DNA from: Tanytarsus gracilentus
Taxonomy: Eukaryota > Arthropoda > Insecta > Diptera > Chironomidae
Length of the DNA: 64,000 nucleotides
Direction: 5' to 3'
Assembly (NCBI GenBank): GCA_038502055.1
Contig: JAXRKN010000045.1
Location: forward strand, 2,130,501 to 2,194,500
Shown: positions 1 to 11,382 of the stretch, piece by piece
Position numbering within the stretch: the first letter of the stretch is position 1
How the letters are laid out: every line of letters begins with the position of its first letter
Notes under the pieces: model-generated
The model's input: the letters and a program-made list of their open reading frames with translations, nothing else
Told to the model about the DNA's origin: nothing
Databases searched by the model: none
Program-made: the position numbers and the translations under genes

Positions 1-14
1 CTATTAAATCTCAG

Positions 15-575
15 CGAAATCTCCATCACGACTGGAATATACAGAAGCTGTAAAATTGTTGATTGCATTACAAAATATTTATGAGTAAGTAACCTGTATC
101 GCTCTGTTTTTCTCTCATGTGCGAGAATGATTCTCTCCAAGTTTTTGTTTTATTTTTAAGCTATTGAATTTAAATGTTGTCATGCTTTGCCTCCACGTGG
201 TTTTTTAATTAAAAGGAAAGCCTCAGTTTACTTACATAAACTCAATTTTTTAGGAATTGGTAATATCTGGTATATAAAGTACATGAATTTGGCCGAAATA
301 AAATTTTATTAATTAGCGTTTAAATTTATTTATTTTCAAGAGAAATGTTGATAAACCAAACAAGTTTATAAAGTGTGTGAAAACTGCCTGGGTTTAATTT
401 CCTAAATTAATTGATTCTTCATAGCTCGGAGGGAAAAAAGAATTTTGCCCGATTGAAAGCTCTTCATAACATGGTGGATGGTCAATGCTTTGTTCCAGTA
501 GGAAAAGATAATCATGTCTTGAGATTGTCGATAGGTTTGAAGAATTTTGAAGTGACATTTGTTGAACGTCTGTGA
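15..575 (+). CDS. 3' end of an unrecognised gene (last two exons)
   Basis: Two exons join in frame: 15-84, which follows a TCTCAG acceptor and ends at GTAAGT, and 425-575, which follows TTCATAG and ends at a TGA at 573-575. Only the last 73 or so residues lie in the window. They include EYTEAVKLLIALQNIYDSEG near the start, then GKKNFARLKALHNMVDGQCF, and the protein ends in FEVTFVERL. Helical, acidic and basic residues are mixed, and no transmembrane segment or known motif is visible. An in-frame TAA at 5-7 shows that the exon must begin after that point. An AATAAA at 631-636 fits as its poly(A) signal. I do not recognise the family; it reads like the C-terminal end of an intracellular protein. 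Confidence is good that it is coding and nil on function. Confidence 0.7.
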
Positions 576-630
576 AACATTATAAATTTTATTTAATTTT
601 TTTTATTTTTAGAAATTATATTTGTTTTTG

Positions 631-636
631 AATAAA
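631..636 (+). terminator. poly(A) signal of the left-edge gene
   Basis: AATAAA lies 56 nt after the TGA of the partial gene. It is the first such hexamer after the stop. Confidence 0.5.
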
Positions 637-1487
637 AAATTAAAGCCTAAAAGTTTAATTATTCAATTTAATTTTGTTTAGAAATTACCATGCCGTGATC
701 GGTTGTCATATATCAAAAAATCAAAAAGGTTTAAAAACAATTTTGAAATTAAAACAAAAAGTGCAAATTTAAGAAAAATTACAAGAATTATCAATAAAAT
801 AACTTTTAAAATAAAAAAGAATGACATTTTACCAGAAAATTGTCTTCATAAGCGTCACTTTGCTTTGAATTTAAAAATTAAATGAGAAATCGGGACAAAG
901 ATAAGTCTTATCTAGACAGCTGAGTTATTTATATGGAAATGTTTGTCAATATTTTACAAAATTAAGAAAATTTTAAGTACTTTTCGGTTTTTTTGTCATT
1001 AAATTTTAGAAAGTTCAACTGTGCGTTTAGTTTAAAATTTTATAATATTTTAGGAGTACGTAAATAAACATATGTTTTACTTATTTTGTCAAAAAAACTT
1101 TTAATTTCTTAAATTTTTAAATTTCCTGCAGCACTCAAAAGTTTTTATACTCACGACTAGATTTTTCTATTTGACAAATTTTCCAGAAGAAAAACAAAAC
1201 AACAACAATTAATGCTATAAACTCGAGGATTAAAAATAAAATTTGCTTCATTCTTCCAAATTTTTTTATTATTAATATTTTCAGAAATATCGAGACAAAT
1301 TTTAATCTTTGTTCTTTATGGCACTACAAACCGAGGAGATAAAAATTTTATCATAAAATTGTGTACAGAAAAAAATAATGTTTGTAAAACTAATTTTTTT
1401 CGCTTCTTTAAGTTTTATAATTTATTAATTTTTAAATTTAATTTTATTCACAGAAAAATGATTAAATATTTTTTAAAATTAAAACTG
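637..1487. other. intergenic, AT-rich
   Basis: No gene seen. The sequence is very AT-rich with homopolymer runs. The left part is 3' flank of the first gene. The right part holds 3' flank of the minus-strand gene at 1488-1897, including an AATAAA on the minus strand at 1421-1426. An open frame at 703-885 starts at TTG and is low in complexity (mostly K, N and I), so I do not call it. Confidence 0.5.
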
Positions 1488-1897
1488 TCACACTACTTCT
1501 GTCAAAGTATAATTTTCATCAGCTGAGTTTGAGTCTTCACTGACACAATTTTGATTGAGATCAAATTTTTCAGTTGTTTTTGTTTTTTCTTGTGAAAATT
1601 CAGCATATGCAAGCGCATAAATTCCTTTGTAGTTTTTTAATTCATCAATTGACGATAGAACTCTCACAGTAATTGGACATTCGAAAATTATTTCTGGAAA
1701 CTCTGAAAATAATTAAAATTATTTAAAAAATAAATTGGACTTAAAATTTCTTTACCATTTTTTCCATGCTCTAACTCATTTCTTCTTTTGATTTCTGCAT
1801 CAGCTCTCGCAATTTGAATAATTTTGTAAAGTAGAAAAATGCAAAAACAAAAAAATACACTCAAAATTCCCAAATCGCGTTTTAGAATTTCACTCAT
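1488..1897 (-). CDS. small single-pass membrane protein, unknown
   Basis: Two minus-strand exons, 1897-1756 and 1702-1488, are split by a 53-nt intron with GTAAAG donor and TTTTCAG acceptor. They join to 118 residues. The ATG at 1897 is followed by MSEILKRDLG and a hydrophobic helix at about residues 10-26 (ILSVFFCFCIFLLYKII). A basic/acidic linker and a charged, serine-rich tail ending in ENYTLTEVV follow. This suggests a short N-terminus, one membrane anchor and a cytoplasmic tail of about 90 residues; the last residues TEVV could be a PDZ ligand, which is inference. It lies divergent from the cadherin, 0.9 kb away. It shares its layout (tiny TM protein, one short intron after the TM exon) with the genes at 9163-9547 and 12810-13169, although I see no clear sequence identity. 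Function unknown. Confidence 0.72.
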
Positions 1898-2819
1898 AAC
1901 TCAAATCATTGTGAAACTATCGAATGTCGAATCAAAACTAATGCTCGCATCATTCACGTCAACTAAACAAATATTTTGAGTGATATATTACGCGATGCCT
2001 CTCCGACAAAAGCCCATGTGAGAGCAGCAAATATATAAAAGTCAATTTAGAGCAATTTGCTTCGTGTATGTGGAGATGCCCAGGCGTGAGTTTCGTTAAT
2101 CACTAAATTAAGTTTAAATTACTTTTAATCTCTCGTGCGGCAATGGCAATGAACTTTTTTCATCGTCACCGCTTATCGTTTTAAATGATACTGACATTGA
2201 TTTTTTTAGGGTCTTTTTATCAGCATTTATTTTACCGGTAGACAAATTGAAGCCACTTGAATGACATGTAAACATTTAGAATTAGTACCAAAGTTTTATC
2301 TTATCGTAACAAATACAGCGGGAGTTTAATGAATAAAATTGCGATTGAGTCCAAGCGAAAATTTCATAATTCCAATAAAAAAAATTGGCACTTTTAAGGC
2401 CTTGCTGATCTTTCATTTTAAATACTGACTTTTTTTAAAAAACTTTTTTTCAGCAACCTTTATTTGATTTTGCTTTTTAAACCAATAAAGGACACACCAA
2501 ATTTCCTTTCAGAACTCTCGATAATGTTTCCTTATCACACCGAAAAGCTTTTAATATTTCTCACTCAATTGGCCAATCGATCGGTAGTCATTGTTCGGTT
2601 GTTCAACGGGTAAGTCGAAAAAAAGAAAAAAGGAAAAGTGCTCGCATTCAAAGTGTTTTCTTATCAAAGTGAAATTAATGATAACTTTAATCAATTTTCG
2701 GGGAATTCGATGAGTAATTAATTGAGTGTGAAGTTGTTATTAAACGAGATAAAAAAGATAAAATTAAATTTCCTGAAAGTAATTTCTGAGTGGATTAATT
2801 TCAAGTGTGAGAAAAAAAT
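1898..2819. other. divergent promoter region between the small membrane gene and the cadherin
   Basis: No coding sequence seen. On the plus strand a TATATAAAA lies at 2032-2040. A good donor, G|GTAAGT, at 2609-2615 could end a 5' UTR exon, with a possible acceptor TGAAAG near 2779, so the cadherin transcript may start well upstream of its ATG. Confidence 0.35.
2032..2040 (+). promoter_or_regulatory. possible TATA box
   Basis: TATATAAAA on the plus strand, about 780 nt before the cadherin ATG. No initiator is convincing about 30 nt downstream, so this is only a candidate. Confidence 0.25.
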
Positions 2820-5800
2820 ATGAAGGCGCAAAATGTTTTAGCGATTTTAATTCTGAAGGTCGTTCTGATAAATTCAAGTAAGTGTAAATCAATAAAGAGA
2901 TTTCAATTAAATGAAAATTGTGCTTTAGTATGGTCGCCACCTTATCTTCAGTCCATGCATGAAAAAGTTGATGTCTCATATCAAAATGGCAGTATAGCAA
3001 ATAGCATAGAAATAACAATTTTGATGGATGAAGAAATACCGCCAACATTTTCGATAGCTTCACTGACTGGATACACTGGAACAAATTCACCATCTATTAC
3101 TAGTTTCATACTTGGAAGCAACTCAAATTTGGGGTTGAATTTTGAGCTGAATTCAACTATTTGGCAAATGGTTCTGACCAGACAGCAAAACTATGAGAAT
3201 ACCAACATGCAACAATATGTTTTTTCTCTAAGTGCGATTGACGGAATTTCTTCAACTTTCATTGTTAGAGTAAGAAATATTTTCGATAATCCTCCAACAA
3301 TTGTCCAGCACACAAATCCATGCGTGGTTAAGGTGAAATTAAAAATTTATTGTACAATTAAATTAAATTACAAATTTTTAAATTTTTCATAGGAATATGA
3401 AGATCCAAATTTCGATTCCGGGTGCATTTTTGTAAGTTAAACTTCACTTAAGTACACTAAGTGCATTTAGAAAAATTTAATTTATCGACGGATTTAAATT
3501 TTATTTTCGATTTTTAATTTTTTAAAATAAATAATATTTATTAAATGAATTTTTCTAGGAAGTTCGCGATGTCGATGGAATGGAAAACAATACAATAAAT
3601 TTCATGATTGCGAACACTGTCCAAGAATATAATTTGTTCACGTTTCAAGAAGTGTCAGGAAGCAAAACAGAATTTTTTGTGAATTACACTTTGATGTAAG
3701 ATTTTTTTATGTAGCCAAAAATTTATATTCAAAATTAATTTTTTTTAAAGTGTAAAAGAAAGTTTAAACTACACGAGCGCAGTCATGTACATGTTTGGCG
3801 TTGATGTTTCTGATTTTGGAAATAATATAACTCCACTGAATGTGATCGTGCAAGTTAAAAATGTCGCTTCAAGACTACCAGTTTGGATTCAAAACTTTTC
3901 GCCAGTAGAATTTTTAGAAAAAGAGCCACAGGTAAAATTTAATTACTCAGAAGTTAATTTTACGATTATTTTACAATTTCCAGCAATTTTCCGTTTATGC
4001 AATTGATGGCGATCGAGGAATTAACGATCCAATTTATTACAGAGTGATAGATAGTAAAGTTTTATTGGACTACACTTAAAAAACATTTTAATAACTTTAG
4101 CTAATTACAGACAGCTCTTTAATATCAATCGGCCAAACAACTGGAATAATTGATGTATTACCAATTGATAGAGATGCATGGAAGAAAGAAATTTTCGCAT
4201 TTGATGTGAGTTAATAAAATTTAAGTTATTATTTTAAATATTTATTTTCTATTCAAAGATAATCGCTTACAAATCGACCAACGAAAGCTTTTATATTTCA
4301 AGTTCGGCTGTGCTGATTGTTCAAGATAAAAATGACAACGCTCCCTTAATAAACTCGGATAGCTCTAAAAATTTAATTAAAATTTGGGAAGCTGAATTCA
4401 CGAATTTATTTGAATCATCAGAGTTATCAGTTAATGACATTGACTTGGGTGTTCACGCGACATATTCAGTTTCATTGCTTCCTGATAACTTTGCAGTGGC
4501 ACTAAATATCATCCCAAATAGTGGATATCAATTGCAAAATTTTACAATTTCTGTGGCAAGAACTGAATTGTTAGATTATGAGAATGAGACATGGAGAACG
4601 TTCAACATAACTGTGAGTAATTTCTGATTGGTGTTAAGAACCATCAAAAACATAAATTTAAATTTAAATGTTAATCTTAAATTAAATTAGATTAAATCTG
4701 AAGAAATTGGAACAACTGAAGCGTGGTTTGATACAAAAGAATTTCAAGTTGAACTTTTAAACTGGAATGATGAGCTTCCAATATTTGAAAATGCTGAATA
4801 TGAATTTAGTGTCAATGAAACAATCGGAATTGATGAACTGATAGACTTTATTAAAGCAAATGACAAGGATGCAAATGAAACTCTTGTGTAAGTTGAAAAA
4901 ATACAGCTTTAATATTTTTATAAAAATTTAAAATTTTAGTTACTTTTTAACGGGAAGAATTATGGACACGATTTCAATAAATTCAGGAACTGGAGAGTTG
5001 CGTACACATATAATCAACGCCTTTGACTACGAACGTCAAACCGATGTTTACTTTCAAGCTTTTGTTAATGACACTTTACAAACCAGGAATGAACCAACCC
5101 ACACAGCTTTCACACAAATTCACATAACTGTCCTTGATATCAATGACACACCACCTCAACTTATTTTGGTAATGATACGATTCGTTTTATTAAAAGTTAA
5201 TTAATTATTTTTTTTGTTAGCCTCAAGGAGTTTTGAAAGTAAAAGAAAATTATCGAAATTGGACGTACACAATTACTGCAACTGACCCAGACACAACAGC
5301 AGATTTGGAATTTTTTATTTTATGGGACAATTCAAGTGTATCAGGATCAAACACAAACCCAGACTTATACAGAGAGTGAGTTTTTTTTATAAATTAAATC
5401 AAAAACATTATTTTTAAATTTGATAAAAATTTTAGGTCGTTAATAATCGAGCTCGATCCAGTGACGAACATCAATCGAGTAACTGGATCCTTAAAAGTCA
5501 ATCCTGATTTTCCTTTCAATATTAATTACGAAGAATTTCACTTTATGTACATTATGATTGGTGTACGTGACAAAAACACTGTCGTTAATGAAAACTCTTC
5601 ATATGCGATGCTCACAATCGAGATTGAGGATGAAAATGACAATGCACCCGAGTTTATTGGAAACACTTTGACCATCAGAAGAAGCGTTATCGAAGAGGCT
5701 GAAGAATTAACTTTTATTGGAACGATTCTGGCGCGAGATATTGATGGTCCGGGAAATAATGAAATTACTTACAGTATGATGTGAGTTGAGTTTATTTTTC

Positions 5801-8800
5801 TCCCTCTCAATTTTAAATTTTAACGTACTTTATTTCAGTCCATTTAATAACGGCATTGGAGCTGAAACGCCGGATGGATGGATTACAATTGATTCTGCAA
5901 GTGGCGATATTTATGTAGCTGTAGATAAAGAAATAAGCTGTGATAAACCTAATGAACGACAAACATTGGACTTTACTGTGATTTTATTTGATGGCGTTTG
6001 GACTGAAAACGGAACAGTAAATTAAAGAAAATATTTTGACTTTGAATTAAATAAATATAATTTTAGTTTTCAATTAACATCATTGATGTCAACAACAAAT
6101 TTCCACAAATTGATGATTTTATTTCAAAAGTTGATGTTTATGAAAATGCAACGGATATTTTTATCACGAAAGTTTTAGCGCATGACGATGATCGAGATGG
6201 TATGAAAAGTTGAATAAATTTCTTAAAGTTTAATTAGATTTTTTTATCTTCAGAACCTAACAATGTTCTCGCATATACAATCAACAATTTTCTGACTGCC
6301 GATTTCTTTGAAATTGATTTGACAACTGGTGATTTGAGAGTTAAAAATTTAACAAACTCTTTTCAAATGGATCGTGATAATGGCATAGCTGAGCATGTTA
6401 TTCATTTACTTATCAACGATAATGGAGGAATTCGCCTTACCAACTCAACTTCTGTCACTCTTAAACTTCTAGACTGTAACGATAACGCACCACAGATGCC
6501 AGAACTTCTGGAATATCCTACAATTTTTGAAAGTCTCGCTGAAGAAAATGTGGTCGTGACTGATTTTTATGCATCTGATAAAGATGAAGGATTAAATGCT
6601 CAAGTTGACTATGAAATCGAGTCCATTGAATTGGGTAAAAATGCAAAAATTATTTTATCAACCTCAATAAAAATTAATTTTTTTTAGTTGAATTCTTCGG
6701 TGATGGCGCACTTCCGACTGGTTTTGAAAATCTTTTTAAAATATTTAACAAAGACAGTTATCGAGCTGAAATCAAGACTGGAATTAATTTGAGAGGTTTT
6801 AGTGGTAAATGGAGGGTGAATATTTTAGCCACCGATCGAGGTTCACAAAGTGATGCGGGTGTGAGCCAAGATTCAAGAAAAGATTACGAAATCACAATCG
6901 AGCCGTTTAATTTTGATGCACCTGTAATTGTTTATCCTGTAAATGATCAAATCATTCGAGCTGAGTAAGAAATTTTAGTTTTTTATGCACTTAAATTGCG
7001 TTTACTCACCCACGTGTGGGTTTTGATATTTTTTATATTTTGTAAATTCAGCTTAGAGCAAGTTCGACTTGGTTCAACTCTTACACTTCTTGATGGTTCT
7101 TTGTTGCGACCATTTGAGGCAATTGACAATGATGTTGGCGTTTTTGGAGATGTTACATTTGAAATTAATTCATTAAGTGGCGATCATGAATTTTTCGAGC
7201 TTCGAAAGTTAAACAAATCTCACTCAAATTTATTGGTGAACAAAGAAATTGAAGAAAAAACGTACACGGTTAGTATAATTTTATCCTTTTATTTTTAGAT
7301 TTTAAAAGAAATAAAATTTTTAATTATCAGCTCTCATTTATCGCAAGCGATGGAGAAAATCGAAACAGTGCAACTGTTAGCAATGTCAGAGTAATTTTCG
7401 TCAACCGCACAAGTGATCCAATTTTTGAGGTCACTGAATTCACAACTGACTTTACTGAGAATGAAGATGGATTGAATGAAGTCCGGTTTATACCCAACGC
7501 CATCGATCCAAAGAACTTTGGAGATCCTCTGTATCAAATTTATTACTTCATCGATTGTAAGTCAGAGTTTTGTTAATTGACAAGATTTAATATATTTTTT
7601 TTCGTAGTAACTTTCAACCCTAATGACGCTCTCTTATTTGACCTCGACAAAACCACCCGACAACTTAAACTCACACAAACTCTCAATCGTGAGGAATTCA
7701 ATCGCCATCAAATCAGAGTGATTGCCAGCAATTTTGCAACTTTACCTTCTGCTGCTCAAATATCTGAAACTTCAATGCTGATCGTTAACATAAATGTCAA
7801 TGATGTCAATGATAATCCACCAAAGTTTGAGTATCAAAAATATGAAAAAGGAATTTCTGAGAGTGACAATTTAGAAAAGGATTTAATTACCTTCTTTGCA
7901 CTGGATTTAGACTTGGATGATAAAGTGACTTACTATCTCTTGACGGAAACACTCACAGTATCAAACGAAGATTTAGAGCCATACAAAAATAATGCTTTCG
8001 AGCTCGATTCAAACACCGGAATTTTAAAACTAAAGTTCCAAGTTCAACCGACATTGAGTGGCTTCTTTAAGTTTGAAGTGGAAGCTCGAGATTTGGTGAA
8101 TCACACTGACCGCACATTCGTGACAATTTACGTAATTTCCGAAAGCAGCAGATTTTCATTCCTTTTCTCTAACACAACTGATCAAGTCAAAAGCGTCAAT
8201 CAACAGCGATTAGTTGAAATTCTTTCCGAGCAATATGAAGCTGAATGCGTGAACGATGAAATTAAGCCACTGACAAATGAAGATGGATTAGCTAATGAGA
8301 CGTTGACTGTTTATAGGGCACATTTCAGGAATGGCGATGATGTGGCGAATGCAAGCTACATTGAAAAGTAAGTTTTAAATATAAAATCATCTCTGTGAGG
8401 ATTAAAATTTAAATCCATCAATCCCACGCCTTATGAATTATTAAATTATTTATTAAATTCTCTTTCAGTCGTGGGATAATTCCATATTTCCTACAAGATA
8501 TTCAAACTCGAATCAGAAATGATTTAGGTCTTGTCCTTTACCGAGTGCCACTGCCAATTAATCAAGAAGCTGAAATAAGTCAAACTCTGGAGATTTCTCT
8601 TGCCATAGTTTCGGGTGTTTTAGGCCTTTTGCTTATTGCTGTGATTTTCTTCCACATCATTCAGATGAAAAATTACAATCGACAAATAAAAGCACTTTCA
8701 CAAAGTTCTTTCGATCCGAACATTTTGAATGTGAAGATACTTCCAACACAAAATCTTTACTCAACAGAAAAATCAAATCCGGCAATGACAAATGCTGATT

Positions 8801-8976
8801 TTGGGAATATGGAGAAGGACAACCAAAGCATCATCTCACAAGATTCGGATGATTTTGCAGGTCTTGAAAATAATCCAATCTTCGATATTACCTCGAGGGT
8901 TGATGAAAAACCAAAAAATCCTTTGAGTCAAAATGGCACGGAATCGCCAAGAAAAGACAGTTCAACTTTCGCTTAA
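2820..8976 (+). CDS. midgut (Cry-receptor type) cadherin, 12 EC repeats
   Basis: Nineteen exons: 2820-3332, 3393-3431, 3559-3695, 3751-3931, 3984-4053, 4111-4205, 4259-4612, 4691-4887, 4940-5168, 5221-5375, 5436-5780, 5839-6016, 6067-6199, 6254-6634, 6688-6964, 7052-7268, 7331-7556, 7608-8367, 8469-8976. Every junction is GT-AG and the sum is exactly 1665 codons. The protein has a signal peptide (about 1-21). About eleven linker motifs follow: clear ones are DKNDNAP, DINDTPP, DENDNAP, DCNDNAP and DVNDNPP, and decayed ones include FDNPP, VNNKFP and VNRTSDP. A twelfth repeat and a membrane-proximal domain come next, then a TM helix at about 1540-1560 and a 104-residue tail without a recognisable catenin-binding region. 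Size, repeat number and the membrane-proximal motif RAHFRNGDDV...YIE match the insect gut cadherins known as Bt Cry receptors (lepidopteran BtR, mosquito gut cadherin; probably fly Cad88C). Orthology is inferred from memory of the family. Expected site: apical membrane of gut cells. Confidence 0.9.
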
Positions 8977-8992
8977 AAAATTGCTTACATGA

Positions 8993-8998
8993 AATAAA
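8993..8998 (+). terminator. poly(A) signal of the cadherin
   Basis: AATAAA lies 17 nt after the TAA. Only 12 nt on, TTTATT at 9010-9015 gives an AATAAA on the minus strand for the convergent gene at 9163-9547, so the two 3' ends probably overlap. Confidence 0.55.
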
Positions 8999-9162
8999 TT
9001 AAAAAGTATTTTATTAAACTCTCGGGAATTTTTTTACTGACGTAGTTTTCAGTCTTTCACTTCTCTCTCTCAGATCTCACAAATCAATTTTATGTTTACA
9101 ATCACACTCTGCTCCCTCTTATCGCTCATCTTCCATGCGAGCGTCATATGGATTTTTCATGG

Positions 9163-9547
9163 TCAATCACAATTGCTTATTGACTCGACAGTGATTAAGT
9201 GATCTTTTACGCATTCTTCGTAACTTGGAGGGGGAGTCGTACTGATCTCATATGGCGGTGGACAATCATCAAAGTGATTCGTCATTGATGGAATGTGGAG
9301 ATTAGCTGGGATAATGTAAACTTCTGGCGTGATGAGAGCTAATTTTTTTAGAATATTTTAGTACTTTTTGATTTTTGCAATAATTGATTTAATATTTTTA
9401 AAACTCACGAGATTCTTGATGATCTCTCGCTGCTGCTTCTTCCTCATTTTGGGTGCTGCACATATCTTTTAAAGCTTTAATCAACAACCCTAAGCATATG
9501 AATAAAGTTGCTAAATAAATCACCACAGGATTGTAAGCGACGTACAT
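9163..9547 (-). CDS. small single-pass membrane protein with PPxY motifs
   Basis: Two minus-strand exons, 9547-9409 and 9338-9163, are joined over a 70-nt intron (GTGAGT donor, AATTAG acceptor) to give 104 residues. MYVAYNP leads into a hydrophobic helix at about 8-25 (VVIYLATLFICLGLLIKAL). An acidic stretch (NEEEAAARDHQES) and a tail follow, with PPPYEI (residues 73-78) and PPPSYEEC (82-89). PPxY motifs are the known ligands of WW domains, including Nedd4-type ubiquitin ligases, so a role as adaptor or ligase cargo at a membrane is plausible but inferred. The second motif, PPPSY, is a variant. The gene is convergent with the cadherin and has a clear TATA/initiator just upstream. It was missed by simple ORF length because of the intron. 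Confidence 0.78.
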
Positions 9548-9550
9548 TTT

Positions 9551-9587
9551 CGACTAATCTCAATAAATTTCAAAGTCAAATTTTATA
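9551..9587 (-). promoter_or_regulatory. TATA box and initiator of the PPxY gene
   Basis: On the minus strand TATAAAA lies at 9587-9581 and TTAGTCG, an arthropod-type initiator, at 9557-9551, with the usual spacing of about 30 nt. The start codon is at 9547, so the 5' UTR would be only a few nucleotides long. Confidence 0.6.
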
Positions 9588-9795
9588 AGAGAAAATTGTG
9601 CAAGAGAGCGGTGAGCATTAATCTCTCGTTAGCCTCATCAAATGAGCGCTTAATTGATAAATGTAAACAAGTGATACAAGCAATTTTAATAATTGCTAAG
9701 AATTCTTTAGAAAAAATGTTTCAAAACCCACACGTGGGTGTTGCCGCGTAACCCACTTGTAACAGATCAGTGTTTGAAAATCAAGTGCATAAAAA

Positions 9796-10350
9796 ATGAG
9801 TTTAAGTCAATCCGGACACTTTGGCTGTCCGTGGCAGTCCTGTTCGACCATTCCTCAAAAATCGTCTATGTCATTAGATTCCTGGTCCAACTACGAGTTC
9901 AACGATACCCATGAAGTCATAGTTCTGAAAAATGGACATTTTGGCTGTCCGTGGCACTACTGGCCGGCCTTGATTAGCATTTATCAAAAATCATCTATGT
10001 CAATAGATTCCTGGTCCAATCACGAGTTCAACGAGATACATGAAGCCATAGTTCTGAAAAATGGACATTTTGGCTGTCCGTGGCACTGCTGGCCGGCCAT
10101 GATGGACATTCCTCAAAAATCATCTATATCAATCGATTCCTGGTCCAATCACGAGTTCAACGATACCCATGAAGCCATAGTTCTGAAAAATGGACATTTT
10201 GGCTGTCCGTGGCACGACCATAGGTCACGACTCGAAAATCATGTATGTCAATCGATTCCTGGTCAAGTTACGAATCAATGCCAATCGATTTCTGGTCCAA
10301 TCACGAGTTCAACGATACCCATGAAGCCATATAAGAGAAAATTTGTATGA
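9796..10350 (+). repeat. 129-bp tandem repeat array that stays open in one frame
   Basis: About four copies. The GGACA(T/C)T start of the unit falls at 9813, 9934, 10063 and 10192; the last two spacings are exactly 129 nt. Because 129 is a multiple of 3, one frame stays open for 184 codons from an ATG at 9796, with the repeat motif NGHFGCPWH and then SWSNHEFN in each unit. I do not call this a protein: no signal or domain is seen, the frame ends in decayed repeat, and the array lies inside a repeat element. A repeat-derived peptide cannot be excluded. Confidence 0.75.
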
Positions 10351-10497
10351 AAAATGGACGTTATGGCCGTCCATGGCACGACCATAGGTCATGACTCAAA
10401 AAATAGTCAGTGCCTGCACATATAGACCCTAAGAGCTACCATATGGCGAAAACTAGAAGTCTCTAGCTGGTCCAGGGACCGAGATCTCGCTTGTGCA

Positions 10498-10531
10498 GAC
10501 GGACGGACGGACGGACGGACGGACGGACGGA
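10498..10531. repeat. (GGAC)n microsatellite
   Basis: About eight perfect GGAC units at the right end of the repeat element. Confidence 0.95.
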
Positions 10532-10572
10532 ATCACGAGCATATAAGCGTTACACCACTTTGTGGGTTACGC

Positions 10573-11382
10573 TAAAAATTGGGGAATTTGCGAGGCCTCC
10601 CTTCCATACAAAATAAACCGGGCCGAGTTTGCGGTCGTTTAGGGATGACTAAAATTTTTCTGAGCTTGATTGCAAGTCCACGAATTTTTTTGAATTTCAG
10701 AATAAGGCTTAAAAATTGAACTCAATACAAAAAAAGTGTCACTATTAGATTTTCTTTCAATTTTTAAGTTAATCTTGTTCATAGACATTTCTCATTTGAA
10801 GTCTCAATTGTGTTTAAATACTGATATTAAATATGTCGCTTCCCACTTGAACAAAAATTATTTTCTTTCACACCAACACTAATGTTCGGCGGTGAGCTTT
10901 TGAAAATGCAAAATGAAATTCTTTAATTCAAAGCTTTACCTGCTTTTATATTCAACAAACGTGATCGCATGCACTGAGAAATATGTTAAACATCCCTTTC
11001 ACACATTAATTTAAGAAATATCATCGAAAAATATTTCAATGTTGACGTTTTAATTTTTTACTGGATAAAAATTCCACTCATCATCGATATTGTATAAGAC
11101 GATGCTCGCATGAACGCGATAGGGCATTTTCATTTTGACAAAACGTAAATAAAAAATTTTTTTAATTCAACCTCTAACTTAAAAAATTATTAAATAAGAA
11201 AAGTTTTATTTTTGTTTTCTGATTAAAATAAAACTCAGAAGTTTTAAGTTAGACGCTCTGAAGAGTACGAAATAGCAACATTTTAGTTCACTGCATACTT
11301 GCAGAGCATTTGCCCGGGTGTGTGTAAAAACAAAAAACTCACACAACTAAATCGACCGCAACTTTCAAAGCTGCGGTCCATT
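10573..11382. other. intergenic
   Basis: No gene seen. The first 90 nt may still belong to the repeat element. Near the right end lies a 7-bp-stem hairpin, GACCGCA (11354-11360) with TGCGGTC (11372-11378), just ahead of the ATG at 11383, in what is probably 5' UTR. Confidence 0.4.

Larger units (their letters stand above)
9721..10572. mobile_element. repeat element with short inverted ends, tandem array and microsatellite
   Basis: Distinctly less AT-rich than its surroundings. It is bounded by an 11-bp inverted pair, GCGTAACCCAC at 9746-9756 and GTGGGTTACGC at 10562-10572. The interior holds a 129-bp tandem array (9.81-10.33 kb), decayed copies of the same unit, and a GGAC microsatellite near the right end. 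This layout recalls dipteran non-autonomous elements that carry a (GTCY)n tail, such as mini-me elements, but the match is by architecture only. A related sequence, in the opposite orientation, is in the lb-C intron (58.56-59.47 kb): TGTCCATTTTTCAGAA is shared. No transposase is seen. Confidence 0.55.

Noticed and set aside
9796..10350. 184-codon frame as a protein-coding gene
   Set aside because: It is produced by a 129-bp tandem repeat inside a repeat element; kept as a repeat and as a finding, not as a gene.
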